From positions 241,166-305,165 of the forward strand of contig CAYLPJ010000002.1 in the NCBI GenBank assembly GCA_964385465.1: DNA of 64,000 nt, given 5' to 3'. The notes under the pieces are model-generated. The model was not told the origin of the DNA. It ran no database searches and worked only from the letters and a program-made list of their open reading frames with translations. This document shows, piece after piece, positions 1 to 9,725 of this stretch; the first letter of the stretch is position 1; every line of letters starts with the position of its first letter. The stretch is from CAYLPJ01 sp964385465 (lineage in GTDB: Bacteria > Planctomycetota > Phycisphaerae > SM23-33). The position numbers were made by a program, and so were the translations under genes.

Positions 1-1103
1 ACCGGGCGGGCTACGCCAACGGCGGCAGCAAGTTCGACCTGGCCCGCTGGGACCCGGCGTACTTCAAGCGGCTCAAGGCGTTCCTGGCCGAGGCCGGCCG
101 GCGCGGCGTGGTCGTCGAGTACGTCCTGTTCTGCCCGTTCTACAAGGACGCGATGTGGGCGCTGAGCCCGATGAACGCGGCGAACAACGTCAACGGCGTC
201 GGGCGCATCAAACGCACCAGCGCGATGACGCTGCGCAACGGCGGGCTGCTGGAGGTGCAGTTGGCGTTCGTGCGGAAGGTCGTCACGGAGCTCAACGGCT
301 TCGACAACCTGTACTACGAGATCTGCAACGAGCCGTACTTCGGCGGCGTGACCGACGCCTGGCAGCGGCGGATCGCCGAGACCATCGCCGAGACCGAGAA
401 GGCCCTGCCCCACCGCCACCTGATCGCCCGGAACATCGCCAACGGCGCCAAGCGCGTCGTCAAGGCGCCGCCGCACGTGTCCATCCTGAACTTCCACTAC
501 GCCACGCCGCCGAAGGCCGTGGCGATGAACTACCGGCTGGGCCTGGTCCTCGGCGACGACGAGACCGGCTTCAAGGGCAGCGGCGACGCCCCCTACCGCA
601 TGGAAGGCTGGGACTTCCTCCTCGCCGGCGGCGGGGTGTTCAGCAACCTCGACTACGCCTTCACCGTCGGCCACGAGGACGGCAGCGGGCGCAACAAGGC
701 CCCCGGCGGGGGCAGCGCCGCGCTGCACCGCCAGATCGGCATCCTCGCGAAGTTCATGGCCTCGCTGGACGTCGCGGCGATGCGCCCGGACGCCGGCGTC
801 CTGGCGGGCGACTTGCCCGAGGGCGTCACCGCCCGCGCCCTCGCCGCGGAGGGCAGGCAGGTCGCGGTTTACATCCGGGGCGACGGCTGCAAGGAGCTCA
901 GGCTCCGCCTCGGCGAGGGCACGTGGCTGGCCGAATGGGTGGACACGAAGACCGGCAGGATTGGCGGCCCGATCCGGCTGGAGCCCCGCGACGGGCAGGC
1001 CGCCCTGGCGGTGCCGGCCTATCGCTCGGACGTGGCCCTGCGCGTGACCCGCCGCCGCCGCGCCGCGAAGGGCCGGCGCGGGAAAAAGGGCGGGAATATC
1101 TGA
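1..1103 (+). CDS. Clan GH-A (cellulase-like) glycoside hydrolase, C-terminal part
   Basis: The frame is open from the window edge (codons from base 3) to TGA at 1101-1103, so the true start lies upstream. The visible part has an (alpha/beta)8-barrel strand (FLAEAGRRGVVVEYVLFCPF) and then YYEICNEPYF, where Asn-Glu-Pro is the usual acid/base signature of clan GH-A enzymes such as GH5. A later stretch (SILNFHYATPP) resembles the substrate-facing strand after the acid/base. The end of the protein looks like a small beta domain. Residues 3-330 are consistent with a 400-500 aa secreted or cytoplasmic glycosidase. The family number and substrate cannot be fixed, and the nucleophile Glu is not clear. 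The next gene lies 142 bp downstream on the same strand with its own ribosome binding site. Confidence 0.7.
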   Translation, partial: RAGYANGGSKFDLARWDPAYFKRLKAFLAEAGRRGVVVEYVLFCPFYKDAMWALSPMNAANNVNGVGRIKRTSAMTLRNGGLLEVQLAFVRKVVTELNGFDNLYYEICNEPYFGGVTDAWQRRIAETIAETEKALPHRHLIARNIANGAKRVVKAPPHVSILNFHYATPPKAVAMNYRLGLVLGDDETGFKGSGDAPYRMEGWDFLLAGGGVFSNLDYAFTVGHEDGSGRNKAPGGGSAALHRQIGILAKFMASLDVAAMRPDAGVLAGDLPEGVTARALAAEGRQVAVYIRGDGCKELRLRLGEGTWLAEWVDTKTGRIGGPIRLEPRDGQAALAVPAYRSDVALRVTRRRRAAKGRRGKKGGNI

Positions 1104-1245
1104 TTGTGGATGTGGACATCGGCCGATGCGGCCGGTATGGACGACGGAACAGCGACGGGCCCGCGGGCGGTCGGCGCGAGCGCAACGGCAGCGCGGCCGC
1201 GGCTGCGGGCGGGAACCAGCGACGTACAGGAAAGGTGATGGACAG

Positions 1246-2286
1246 ATGGCAAAGAAGACGCTGAGGGTAGGAGTGATCGGGTGCGGGGCGATCGCGCAGC
1301 GCCGGCACCTGCCGGAGTACACGGCGCGGCACGACGTGGAGGTGGTGGGCGTTGCGGACGTGAAGTACGCCCGCGCGAAGGAGGCGGCCGAGCTGTTCGG
1401 CGCCGAGAAGGCGTACAAGCGGCACAAGGACCTGCTGAAGCTGGACCTCGACGCGATCAGCGTCTGCACGCCGAACCACCTGCACGCGCCGCAGTCGATC
1501 GATGCCCTCCAGGCCGGCTGCCACGTGCTGTGCGAGAAGCCGATGGCCGGCAGCGTCAAGGACGCCAAGGCGATGCTGGCGGCGGCGAAGAAGGCGCGGA
1601 AGCAGGTCATGATCGGGCACAACCAGCGGTTCGCCGACGCGCACGTCCGGGCCAAGGAGATCTACCAGTCCGGCGAGCTGGGCAAGGCGTTCAGCTTCTC
1701 GACCAGCTTCGCCCACCCGGGCCCGGAGAGCTGGTCGATGGACGGCAAGGAGGGGTTCTTCTTCAAGAAGCGCCAGGCGATCATCGGCTCGCTCGGCGAC
1801 CTCGGCGTCCACAAGATCGACCTGATCCGCTGGTTCCTCGAGGACGAGGTCGTCCTGGCCTCGGCGATGACCGGCACGCTCGAGAAGGAGGACTGCACCG
1901 TAGACGACACCGCTTACGGCGTGTTCACCATGAAGAGCGGCGCCCTCGGGCAGATGTTCGCCGGCTGGGTCCTCAAGGCCGGCGAGGCCAACAACACGAT
2001 GGTCTGCTGCGAGAAGGGCGTCATCAAGATGTACGGCGACCCCCGCTTCACCGTCATCGTTCAGAAGGCCAACGGCGAGAACATGTACATCGAGGCCGGC
2101 GGCATCCAGACCAACGAGGCCGGCGGGCAGAGCGCCTCGGGCGTCATCGACGCCTTCGTCGACAGCCTCCAGGCCAACCGCAAGAACCCCGTCCCCGGCG
2201 AGGAAGGCGGGCGGAGCCTCGCGGCCATCATGGCCTGCGTCGAGTCGGCCAAGACGCGGAAGCACGTCAAGCCCGAGAAGATCTGA
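1246..2286 (+). CDS. Gfo/Idh/MocA family oxidoreductase
   Basis: This is a 346-aa NAD(P)-dependent sugar or cyclitol dehydrogenase-like protein. The N-terminal Rossmann domain starts with RVGVIGCGAIAQRRHLPEY (GxGxxA dinucleotide fingerprint), followed by ISVCTPNHLH and the family hallmark CEKPMAG, whose Lys sits near the substrate. The C-terminal half is the alpha/beta dimerisation and substrate domain (HNQRFADAH, GDLGVHKIDLIRW). I chose ATG 1246 because AGGAAAGG lies just upstream at 1228-1235 and the Rossmann strand begins a few residues later; the frame is open further upstream but shows no homology. No Tat signal is visible, so it is likely cytoplasmic. Its substrate is unknown. Similar proteins are very numerous in Planctomycetota, and there are two more in this window. 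Confidence 0.9.
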   Translation: MAKKTLRVGVIGCGAIAQRRHLPEYTARHDVEVVGVADVKYARAKEAAELFGAEKAYKRHKDLLKLDLDAISVCTPNHLHAPQSIDALQAGCHVLCEKPMAGSVKDAKAMLAAAKKARKQVMIGHNQRFADAHVRAKEIYQSGELGKAFSFSTSFAHPGPESWSMDGKEGFFFKKRQAIIGSLGDLGVHKIDLIRWFLEDEVVLASAMTGTLEKEDCTVDDTAYGVFTMKSGALGQMFAGWVLKAGEANNTMVCCEKGVIKMYGDPRFTVIVQKANGENMYIEAGGIQTNEAGGQSASGVIDAFVDSLQANRKNPVPGEEGGRSLAAIMACVESAKTRKHVKPEKI

Positions 2287-2355
2287 CCCGGGCCGAATCG
2301 CGAATCTCCGAAGGGGCGGGTCGCCGGGATGCGGCCCGCCCCTTTCGCGTGCGCC

Positions 2356-3744
2356 CTACTTCCTCTTCCTGCGAAGGGGGAACTTCGAAGACGGCGTCCG
2401 GGCACTGGTGAAGAGCTTCTCGGCGCGGGCGACGATGTCCGGGTGGTCGGCGGCGATGTCCTCGCTCTCGTCCACGTCCGCCGCGAGGTCGTACAGCTCC
2501 GTCGCCTTGCCGGGCGCCCGGCGGACCGCCTTCCAGCGGCCCAGCCGCACCGCCTGCCAGCCCTTGTATTCCCAGTAGAGGTGGTCGTGGGCCTTCTGCT
2601 TTCCCGGCCGGCCCACCAGCGTGGGCACGAAGGAGATGCCATCGGTCTCGGTCCCCGGCTCGACGCCGGCCAGCTCGGCGCAGGTCGGCAGCACGTCCCA
2701 GAACGCCGACGCCAGGTCCGTCGTCGTGCCCGCCTCGATCCGCCCGGGCCAGCGGGCGATCATCGGCACGCGGATGCCGCCCTCGTACAGCGTTCGCTTG
2801 GTCCCCCGCAGCCCCCCGCCGGACTCGAAGAACCGGTAGTCCTGCCCGCCGGCGCCGCACGGGCCGTTGTCGCTCGTGAACATCACCACCGTCCGCTTGT
2901 CGAGGCCGAGCTCCTCGAGCAGATCGAGGATCCGCCCCACGTCGCGGTCCATCCGGGAGATCATTCCCGCCCGCGCGGCCCGCGGCTCGGCCTGGGCGCA
3001 GTAATGCCCGCCCTTGTACGGCTTCTCCTCCCACGTGCCGCGGTAGGGCTTCATGGAGTCTTCCGGCACGGTGACCTCGGCGTGGGGGATGGTGAAGGGC
3101 ACGTAGAGGAAGAACCGCCGGTCCTTCCAGCGGCGGATGAGCCCGAGGGCCTCCTCGGCCAGCAGGTCGTGGGAGTACGTCTCCTGCTTGTCCCCGGCGT
3201 TGCCCGCCAGGGGTACCTTCTCGGTGTTCCGCCACAGGTACGGCGGGTAGTAGAAATGCGCCCGGCCCTGGTTGAGGTAGCCGAAGAAGTGGTCGAACCC
3301 CTGGCGGTTCGGCTCGCCGGTCGAGCCGGCCTCGCCGAGGCCCCACTTGCCCACCATCCCCGTGGCATAGCCCGCCCGCCGGAGCACCTCGGCGACGGTC
3401 ACGTCCCCGGGGCGCAGGGGCACGCGCCCGTTGGCGCGAACCAGGGCGTGCCCGCTGTGCAGGCCGGTCATCAGCACGCAACGCGACGGCGCGCACACCG
3501 TGCTGCCGGCGTAGTGGTCCGTGAACTTCAGCCCCTCCCCCGCCATGCGGTCGATCCGCGGCGTGAGGATCTTCTCCTGCCCGTAGCAGCCGACGTCCCC
3601 GTAGCCGAGGTCGTCGGCAAGGATGTAGACGATATTCGGCCGCTCGGCCGTGGCCTCCGGCGCCGCGCCGGCATATCGGGCGATCCCCGCCCCGGCGATA
3701 CCGGCCGCGGCGGCCCGTCGAAGAAACGCGCGTCTGGTGTGCAT
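2356..3744 (-). CDS. Arylsulfatase-type sulfatase (Cys-type, Tat-exported)
   Basis: This is a 462-aa type I sulfatase. From the ATG at 3744 (GGAG just upstream) the N-terminus is MHTRRAFLRRAAAAGIAGAG, a twin-arginine-like export signal. The metal site starts with ILADDLGYGD (residues 38-47). The active-site motif is CAPSR (Cys near residue 84, then MTGL), which a formylglycine-generating enzyme would convert to formylglycine. Other family residues are GKWGLG (about 133), PHAE (about 221) and FTSDNGP (about 290). It should cleave sulfate esters, probably from polysaccharides, outside the cytoplasm. It is transcribed divergently from the beta-helix gene at 3903. No FGE or sulfatase-maturase gene is in the window, so maturation must come from elsewhere. 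The longer frame upstream to 3873 has no signal and is not used. Confidence 0.93.
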   Translation of the reverse strand: MHTRRAFLRRAAAAGIAGAGIARYAGAAPEATAERPNIVYILADDLGYGDVGCYGQEKILTPRIDRMAGEGLKFTDHYAGSTVCAPSRCVLMTGLHSGHALVRANGRVPLRPGDVTVAEVLRRAGYATGMVGKWGLGEAGSTGEPNRQGFDHFFGYLNQGRAHFYYPPYLWRNTEKVPLAGNAGDKQETYSHDLLAEEALGLIRRWKDRRFFLYVPFTIPHAEVTVPEDSMKPYRGTWEEKPYKGGHYCAQAEPRAARAGMISRMDRDVGRILDLLEELGLDKRTVVMFTSDNGPCGAGGQDYRFFESGGGLRGTKRTLYEGGIRVPMIARWPGRIEAGTTTDLASAFWDVLPTCAELAGVEPGTETDGISFVPTLVGRPGKQKAHDHLYWEYKGWQAVRLGRWKAVRRAPGKATELYDLAADVDESEDIAADHPDIVARAEKLFTSARTPSSKFPLRRKRK

Positions 3745-3902
3745 ACCATCTCCTTGCCCCCCACCTTCGTTCCGCCGCCCCGCGGTGTCAAGCGGGACGG
3801 GGGCGCGGCGGACGCCGCCCGCCGACGGATTCGTAACCTCCCCGCCGCCGGCACCGTATGCGGAGAAACGCACGGTTCAGCACGAGGAAGGAGCGGAGGC
3901 GG

Positions 3903-6900
3903 ATGATCCAACGGGCATTCGACGGGACGCGGTGGATGGCGGCGGCGGTGGTGTTGGCGGCCTGCACGACGACGGCATGGTCGGCCGACGGCGAGAAGCC
4001 GCTCAAGATCAAGGTCACGACCACCGCGGCCGAGGGGGGCGGCTCGCTGGCGGCGGCGATCGACAGGGCCAACGCGGCCGGGGGGCCGGCGGTGATCACG
4101 CTGGACCCGCCGGCGAGCGACGCCGGCTACGACAAGGCCCGCGGCGTGTGGACCATCCGCCTGGGCAAGCCGCTGGCGAACCTCGCCGGCGGCGGGATCA
4201 CCATCGCCGGCCCGGCCCGCAAGCCCGCCGCCGACGGCCGAGCACCGGCGCCGGCCGTGGAGATCGTCGCGGCCAAACCGGGCATCGAGTACGCCGTGGG
4301 CATGATCTCCCCCGGCTGCCGCCTCGTCGGCGTGGGCATCGGCGGGTTCAAGTACGCCGTGGTGCTCTACGGCCCGATGGCCACCGGCTGCGAGGTCCGC
4401 GCCTGCCGGCTGGGCCTGCCCGGGCGGGGCAACGAGACGGGCGTCATCCTCGTCGAGGGCGCGGCGGGCAACACGCTGGAGGACAACGTGATCTCCGGCA
4501 ACGCGAACCTCGGGGTCTACCTCGGCGGGCGGCAGACGCGGGGCAACGCGATCCGGGGCAACCGCATCGGCACCGACGCCGCGGGGCGGACGGCGAGGGG
4601 CAACCGCGTGGGCGTCATGGCCGCCGGCAGTGCAGAGAACGCGGTCGGCCCGGGCAACGTGATCTCCGGCAACGCCGACATCGGCGTGCTGCTGGTGGGC
4701 AAGGGCACCGAGGGCAACGCGATCCGGGGCAACCTCATCGGCGTGGCGGCAGACGGCAAGGCGCCGCTGGGCAACAACATCGGCGTGGTCCTCAAGGCCC
4801 TGGCAAACGGCAACCGCATCGGGGGCACCGACGAGCGGGACCGCAACATCATCTCCGCCAACACCGAGATCGGCGTCTACATCGAGGCCGCCGACGACAA
4901 CGTGCTCGTGGGCAACTACCTCGGCCCCGACGCCACCGGCCTGGCTCCCGCCGGAGACGGCGAGGCCGCACAGGGCAACGGCGTGGAGTTCAACACCGTC
5001 GCGGCCGGGAATGTGCTGGGAGGCACCGAACCCGGGCAGCGGAACCTCATCTCGGGCAACCGGGTGTACGGGGTGGTCTACTACGGCCGGTGCACGCGGA
5101 ACACGACGGCGGGCAATTACATCGGCGTGGATGCGACGGGGCGGCGCGCCCTGCCCAACGCCACGGGCATCTGCGTGGACTGCGCCTCGCACCACAACGA
5201 CATCACGGGCAACGTGATCTCCGGCAACCTCAACTACGGGATGTTCTTCGTCACCCGCGGAACCGAGCACAACCGCCTCCGCGGCAACAGGATCGGCACG
5301 GACGCCGAAGGCAGACTGGCCGTGCCCAACGACATCGGCATGGTGATCTCGACGGGCGCATGCGACAACGTCGTCGGCGGCGACGGCCAGGACGACGGCA
5401 ACGTGATCTCCGGCAACCGCCGCAGCGGGATCATGATCACCAACCAGCACACCGAGCGAAACGTCGTGGCCGGGAACGTCATCGGCCTCGACGCCGCCGG
5501 GCGCCGACCGCTGGGCAACGCCCACGGCGTGCTGCTGGCGACGCACCCGCGACACAACGTGGTGCGGGGCAACACGATCTCGGGCAACCGCTCGGCCGGG
5601 GTGATCCTGTGGGAGGCCGCCGCCGAGAACGAGGTGGTGGGCAACCGGATCGGCGCGGCCGCCTCCGGCGGGGACGCGGCGGCGGTGCCCAACGGGGCCG
5701 GCGGGGTGGTGATCGGCTCGCGGGCGGCGGGCAACGTCGTGGGGCGCGAGGGGGCGGAGAACGTCATCGTCGGCCACGACGACGGCGGGGTGCTCGTCGG
5801 CGATGACGCCGGGCCGGGCAACCGCGTCGGGGCCAACCGGTTCGCCGGCAACGCCGCGGGGGCCATCGTCGGCGACCCCGCGGCCGGCAGCGCCGCCACG
5901 CAGCCGGCGCCGAGGACGCGCCCCGCACAGGAGCCGCTGCCCCCCGCCCCGCCGGCGACGCGCCAGCCCCTCAAGCCGCTGGCCGTCGGGGGCGACCGGC
6001 GGGTGTTCACCGTCACCACCACGCGCGACGGCGGGCCCGGCTCGCTGCGGTGGGCGCTGCAACGCTGCAACGCCGCCGGCGGCAGCGCGGCGGTGCACTT
6101 CCGCATCCCCACCGACGACCCCGGCCATGACGCGGACACCGCCACGTGGAGGATCCGGCTGACCGACACGCCGCCGTCGCTGGTCGTCGGGGACGTGATC
6201 CTCGACGGGGCGACCCAGCCGCGGGCAGGCTCCGGCGGGGATGCCAACGCCCCGGCGGTCATCCTCGACGGCGGGCGGCAGGCGGTCGAGTACGGCGTCT
6301 CCGTCCTGGCGGCGCCGCGGATCGTCGTCCGAGGGCTCAGCGTGGTGGGGTTCATCTACGGCATCCAGGTCTACGGCGAGGGCGCCGAGGCCTGCCGCAT
6401 CGAGGGCTGCTGGCTGGGCATCGAGCCCGGCGGCGAGGCCAACGGCAACTACAACGGCGTGGAACTGATCAGCGGCGCCGCCGGGAACGTCGTCGGCGGC
6501 AGTCGGGCGGCGCTGCGGAACGTCGTGGCCGGCAACGTCCACGTGGGCATCCGCCTCAGCGACGCCAACGACAACGCGGTGATCGGCAACTTCGTGGGCC
6601 TGGACCCGACCGGCCGGCGGGCGGTCGCCAACGGGGACGGCATCTGCGTCGAGGGCCGGGCCGCGAACAACCGCATCGGCGGCACGGAGCGGGGGCAGCG
6701 GAACGTGGTCTCGGGCAACGTCGCTTACGGGATCGACCTGTTCGGCTGGGGCGTGCGGGGCAACCGGATCCTGGGCAACTACGTGGGCACCGACCACACC
6801 GGCCGGCGGGCCGTGGCGAACACCTACGGCGTGCTCTTCGACGACCGGGCTCACGAGAACGTCCTGGGCGGGCTCGCCGAGGGCGCCGGGAACGTGATCT

Positions 6901-7349
6901 CCGGCAACACGGCGTTCGGGGCGTACTTCTACAACAACGGCACGCGACGTAACGTGTGCATTGGAAACAAGATCGGCACGGACGTCACGGGCACGAGGGC
7001 GGTGGGCAACGAGGCCGGCGTCCACATCGACGGCGCCACGCGGGACAACGTGGTGGACCGCAACCTGGTTTCCGGCAACCGCGTGGCGGGGATCACGCTG
7101 TTCGCGGCCGGGACGCGGGGCAATGTCATTACCCGCAACCGCATCGGCATCGGCGCCGACGGCGGGCCGCTGGGCAACGGTGCCGACGGCATCCGGATCG
7201 CCTTCGGCCCGGCGGGCAACACCGTCGGCGGGCGGGGCGCCGAGAACATCATCGCCCACAACGGCGGCGAGCCGATCTCCGTCGAATCCCCCGGCGAGGG
7301 CGGCAACCGGATCCTCGCCAACGATCTCCGGGAAGCCGGACGGCGTTAG
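3903..7349 (+). CDS. Secreted right-handed parallel beta-helix protein with internal duplication
   Basis: The protein has 1148 aa and a signal peptide (RWMAAAVVLAACTTTAWSA). It has two homologous halves. Each opens with a CSLREA-like strand segment, TTTAAEGGGSLAAAIDRANA near residue 40 and TTTRDGGPGSLRWALQRCNA near residue 705. Each continues with many short helix rungs built on GNVISGN and GNRIGTDAAGR. A Pro-rich linker (around residues 680-700) separates the halves. The rungs match the parallel beta-helix fold seen in polysaccharide lyases and many cell-surface proteins, but I see no catalytic motif that would make it a lyase. ATG 3903 follows a purine-rich AGGAAGGAGCGGAGG. The role is likely surface binding or adhesion, which is inference. 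Stop TAG is at 7347-7349. Confidence 0.85.
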   Translation: MIQRAFDGTRWMAAAVVLAACTTTAWSADGEKPLKIKVTTTAAEGGGSLAAAIDRANAAGGPAVITLDPPASDAGYDKARGVWTIRLGKPLANLAGGGITIAGPARKPAADGRAPAPAVEIVAAKPGIEYAVGMISPGCRLVGVGIGGFKYAVVLYGPMATGCEVRACRLGLPGRGNETGVILVEGAAGNTLEDNVISGNANLGVYLGGRQTRGNAIRGNRIGTDAAGRTARGNRVGVMAAGSAENAVGPGNVISGNADIGVLLVGKGTEGNAIRGNLIGVAADGKAPLGNNIGVVLKALANGNRIGGTDERDRNIISANTEIGVYIEAADDNVLVGNYLGPDATGLAPAGDGEAAQGNGVEFNTVAAGNVLGGTEPGQRNLISGNRVYGVVYYGRCTRNTTAGNYIGVDATGRRALPNATGICVDCASHHNDITGNVISGNLNYGMFFVTRGTEHNRLRGNRIGTDAEGRLAVPNDIGMVISTGACDNVVGGDGQDDGNVISGNRRSGIMITNQHTERNVVAGNVIGLDAAGRRPLGNAHGVLLATHPRHNVVRGNTISGNRSAGVILWEAAAENEVVGNRIGAAASGGDAAAVPNGAGGVVIGSRAAGNVVGREGAENVIVGHDDGGVLVGDDAGPGNRVGANRFAGNAAGAIVGDPAAGSAATQPAPRTRPAQEPLPPAPPATRQPLKPLAVGGDRRVFTVTTTRDGGPGSLRWALQRCNAAGGSAAVHFRIPTDDPGHDADTATWRIRLTDTPPSLVVGDVILDGATQPRAGSGGDANAPAVILDGGRQAVEYGVSVLAAPRIVVRGLSVVGFIYGIQVYGEGAEACRIEGCWLGIEPGGEANGNYNGVELISGAAGNVVGGSRAALRNVVAGNVHVGIRLSDANDNAVIGNFVGLDPTGRRAVANGDGICVEGRAANNRIGGTERGQRNVVSGNVAYGIDLFGWGVRGNRILGNYVGTDHTGRRAVANTYGVLFDDRAHENVLGGLAEGAGNVISGNTAFGAYFYNNGTRRNVCIGNKIGTDVTGTRAVGNEAGVHIDGATRDNVVDRNLVSGNRVAGITLFAAGTRGNVITRNRIGIGADGGPLGNGADGIRIAFGPAGNTVGGRGAENIIAHNGGEPISVESPGEGGNRILANDLREAGRR

Positions 7350-7619
7350 TGTATATGCGGCACCGGTTATCAGGAACCGTGGGGGCCGTGCGGCTTCGGG
7401 CTGCCCCGCCGCGAGGAAACCCCGCCGGCCCGGCAAGCGAGCCGCCCCCTCCGACGGAGTACGGCGTATACCTTACCCCCCCGGCGGACACAGGCACGGA
7501 CAGACCGTAAAATATTTTATTGTGTAGGCTTACATCGAAGACGGCTCATTGTGTCCACGGTGTCCGGGGGTGGACAGAACCGACACATCGGCCCTCCGCC
7601 GCCCCGCGGGGTGCGGGGC

Positions 7620-9359
7620 TCAGAACATGCCCACCACCTGCCCGTCCTCGTCGAGGTCCACGTTCAGGAACGATGGGCGGCTGGGCAGGCCGGGCATCGT
7701 CCGCATCTGCCCCAGCAGCGGGTACAGGAAGCCCGCCCCGGCCGAGGCGCGGACGTCGCCGATCGGCACGGTGAAGCCGCTGGGCACGCCCTTGAGCGTC
7801 GGGTCGTGGCTGAGCGAGAGGTGGGTCTTGGCCATGCAGATCGGCAGTTCGCCGAGCCCGGCCTGCTCGTAGGCGGCGATCTGGGCCTCAGCGTGCTCGC
7901 TGTAGGAGACGCCCGAGGCGAGGTAGACCTTCCGGCAGATGGTCTCGATCTTCGCCTTGATCGGCAGGTCGTCGGCGTAGAGAAAGCGGAACTCGCCGGG
8001 CTGCTCGCAGGCGTCGGCGACGGCCTCGGCCAGCTCGACCGCCCCCTCGCCCCCGCGGGCCCAGTGGTCGCAGACGACCGCCGCGGTCGCCCCCGCGTGC
8101 TCGGCGGCGGCGCGGACGCGGTCGACCTCCGCCGGCGTGTCGAAGGGGAAGCGGTTGATCGCCACCACCACAGGCAGGCCGAACATCCGGGCGATCTGGA
8201 GGTGGCGGGCGAGGTTGTGCACGCCCATCTCCAGCAGCTCGACGTGCTCCTCGACGTACTCCTGGGGCAGGCGCTTGCCCGGGGTGACCACCGGCCCGCC
8301 GCCGTGCATCTTCAACGCCCGCACCGTCGTCACCAGCACCACGCAGTCCGGGCGAAGGCCCGAGACGCGGCACTTGATGTTGCAGAACTTCTCGAAGCCC
8401 ACGTCCGAGCCGAAGCCGCTCTCGGTGACCACGTAGTCCGCCAGCTTCAGCGCGATCCGGTCGGCCAGGATCGAGCTGTTGCCGTGGGCGATGTTCGCGA
8501 ACGGGCCGGCGTGAATGAACACCGGCTGGCCCTCCAGCGTCTGCATCAGGTTCGGCTTCAGCGCGTCCTTCAACAGGACCATCATCGCCCCGGCGGCGCC
8601 GAGGTCCTCGGCGGTGACCGGCTCGCCCGAGCGGTTCATCCCCACCAGGATCCGCCCGAGGCGGCGGCGCATGTCCGCGGCGTCGGTCGCCAGGGCGAGG
8701 ATGGCCATCACCTCCGAGGCCGCCGAAATGTCGAAGCCCGTCCGCCGGCAGGGCCCGTCCAGCCAGTTGTCGCTCTGGCCCGTCTCGATGAACCGCAGGG
8801 CCGCGTCGTTGACGTCCACCACCCGCCGCCAGGAAATCGTCTCCGGATCGATGTCCAGCGTGGGCAGCCCGCGGTCCGGCCAGGTCGGGCGGGCCTCGTG
8901 CTTCATCCGCGCGTCGATCGCCGCGGCAAGGAGGTTGTTGGCGATGCTCACCGCGTGCACGTCGCCGGTGAGGTGGAGGTTGAACTCCTCCATGGGGACG
9001 ACCTGGCTGTACCCCCCGCCGGCGGCGCCGCCCTTGATGCCGAACGTCGGGCCCATCGACGGCTGGCGGATGCACGCGGCCACCTGCCTGCCGATCCTCG
9101 CCAGCGCCTGGGTCAGACCGATGGTCGTCGTGGTCTTGCCCTCGCCCAGCGGCGTGGGGGTGATGGCGGTGACGTCGATGTACTTGCCGTTCGGCCGATC
9201 CGCCAGGGCGTCGAGGATACCCAGGCGGACCTTGGCCTTGACGTCGCCGTAGGGCTCGAGGTGCTCGGGCGGAATCCCCGCGGCGGCGGCGATGTCGGCG
9301 ATCGGCCGGATCGTCGCGCCCCGCGAGATCTCGATGTCGCTGGGAACCGAAGGGCTCAT
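7620..9359 (-). CDS. fhs: Formate-tetrahydrofolate ligase
   Basis: The 579-aa enzyme joins formate to tetrahydrofolate using ATP, giving 10-formyl-THF for one-carbon metabolism. Length and sequence fit the monofunctional bacterial enzyme. The ATP loop TPLGEGKTTTT lies near residues 68-78. Other family stretches include QPSMGPTFGIKGGAAGGGYS, the THF and formate region FIHAGPFANIAHGNSS, VTESGFGSDVGFEKF, and INRFPFDTPAEVD. The start ATG 9359 precedes SDIEISRGATIRPI, the usual N-terminal helix of the family. It stands alone on the minus strand, with no folD or other folate gene beside it, and no THF riboswitch that I can recognise upstream. Nothing in the window shows whether it works in a Wood-Ljungdahl branch or only in purine and methionine supply. 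Confidence 0.97.
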   Translation of the reverse strand: MSPSVPSDIEISRGATIRPIADIAAAAGIPPEHLEPYGDVKAKVRLGILDALADRPNGKYIDVTAITPTPLGEGKTTTTIGLTQALARIGRQVAACIRQPSMGPTFGIKGGAAGGGYSQVVPMEEFNLHLTGDVHAVSIANNLLAAAIDARMKHEARPTWPDRGLPTLDIDPETISWRRVVDVNDAALRFIETGQSDNWLDGPCRRTGFDISAASEVMAILALATDAADMRRRLGRILVGMNRSGEPVTAEDLGAAGAMMVLLKDALKPNLMQTLEGQPVFIHAGPFANIAHGNSSILADRIALKLADYVVTESGFGSDVGFEKFCNIKCRVSGLRPDCVVLVTTVRALKMHGGGPVVTPGKRLPQEYVEEHVELLEMGVHNLARHLQIARMFGLPVVVAINRFPFDTPAEVDRVRAAAEHAGATAAVVCDHWARGGEGAVELAEAVADACEQPGEFRFLYADDLPIKAKIETICRKVYLASGVSYSEHAEAQIAAYEQAGLGELPICMAKTHLSLSHDPTLKGVPSGFTVPIGDVRASAGAGFLYPLLGQMRTMPGLPSRPSFLNVDLDEDGQVVGMF

Positions 9360-9725
9360 GCGGGCCTCCCTGGCTGGCGGCGGTGCGTGCGCCGCGTGAG
9401 TCTAGGGCGGCGGCGCGTCGCACGCAAGCCCCGCCCGGAACCCACGTCCACCATGGGGATATCGGCAGAATCGTCGGGGGCGCTCACGAGGCGCCCCCTC
9501 CGGCCGGCCCGCCCGCGGGAGGCCGGGCAGGGCGGCGGGAACGTGCAAGCTGTCCGCATGGCGTGCCGTGACCGTCCGCAAAATCTCCGCACACGCTGGA
9601 AAACGCGGACAAGCACGTCTACGATTAATCGTGCATCGAATGGACGGTCGGACGGTGGTCGCGGCAGGGAGCCGCGGAGCCGGTCGTCGGCGATCATCTC
9701 TGCATTGGAACTAAAGGAGAAACGC
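9360..9725. other. Intergenic region between divergent fhs and lipoprotein genes
   Basis: This 366-bp gap has no coding signal I can support. It holds one GC-rich hairpin (arms GGGGGCGC at 9476-9483 and GCGCCCCC at 9491-9498, 7-nt loop, no following T-run). It also holds a perfect 12-bp palindrome ACGATTAATCGT (9622-9633), about 90 bp before the lipoprotein start. The palindrome could be an operator. Promoters for both neighbours must lie here, but I could not assign -35/-10 boxes convincingly. Confidence 0.4.

Noticed and set aside
3528..7436. 1302-codon minus-strand frame across the beta-helix gene
   Set aside because: The translation is low-complexity Val/Ala/Asp/His/Arg repeats mirroring the repeated sense strand; no domain or ribosome binding site.
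7500..7545. AT-rich patch (TAAAATATTTTATTG) considered as a promoter or terminator
   Set aside because: No -35 partner and no gene starts nearby on either strand; no stem before it for a terminator.
9360..9620. THF riboswitch upstream of fhs
   Set aside because: I could not find the paired conserved core; the region near the fhs start has only simple GC-rich stems.
7551..9725. Long plus-strand frame opposite fhs, in frame with the small lipoprotein
   Set aside because: Antisense of fhs. The lipoprotein has its own Shine-Dalgarno, ATG and lipobox at 9726, so the upstream part is not coding.
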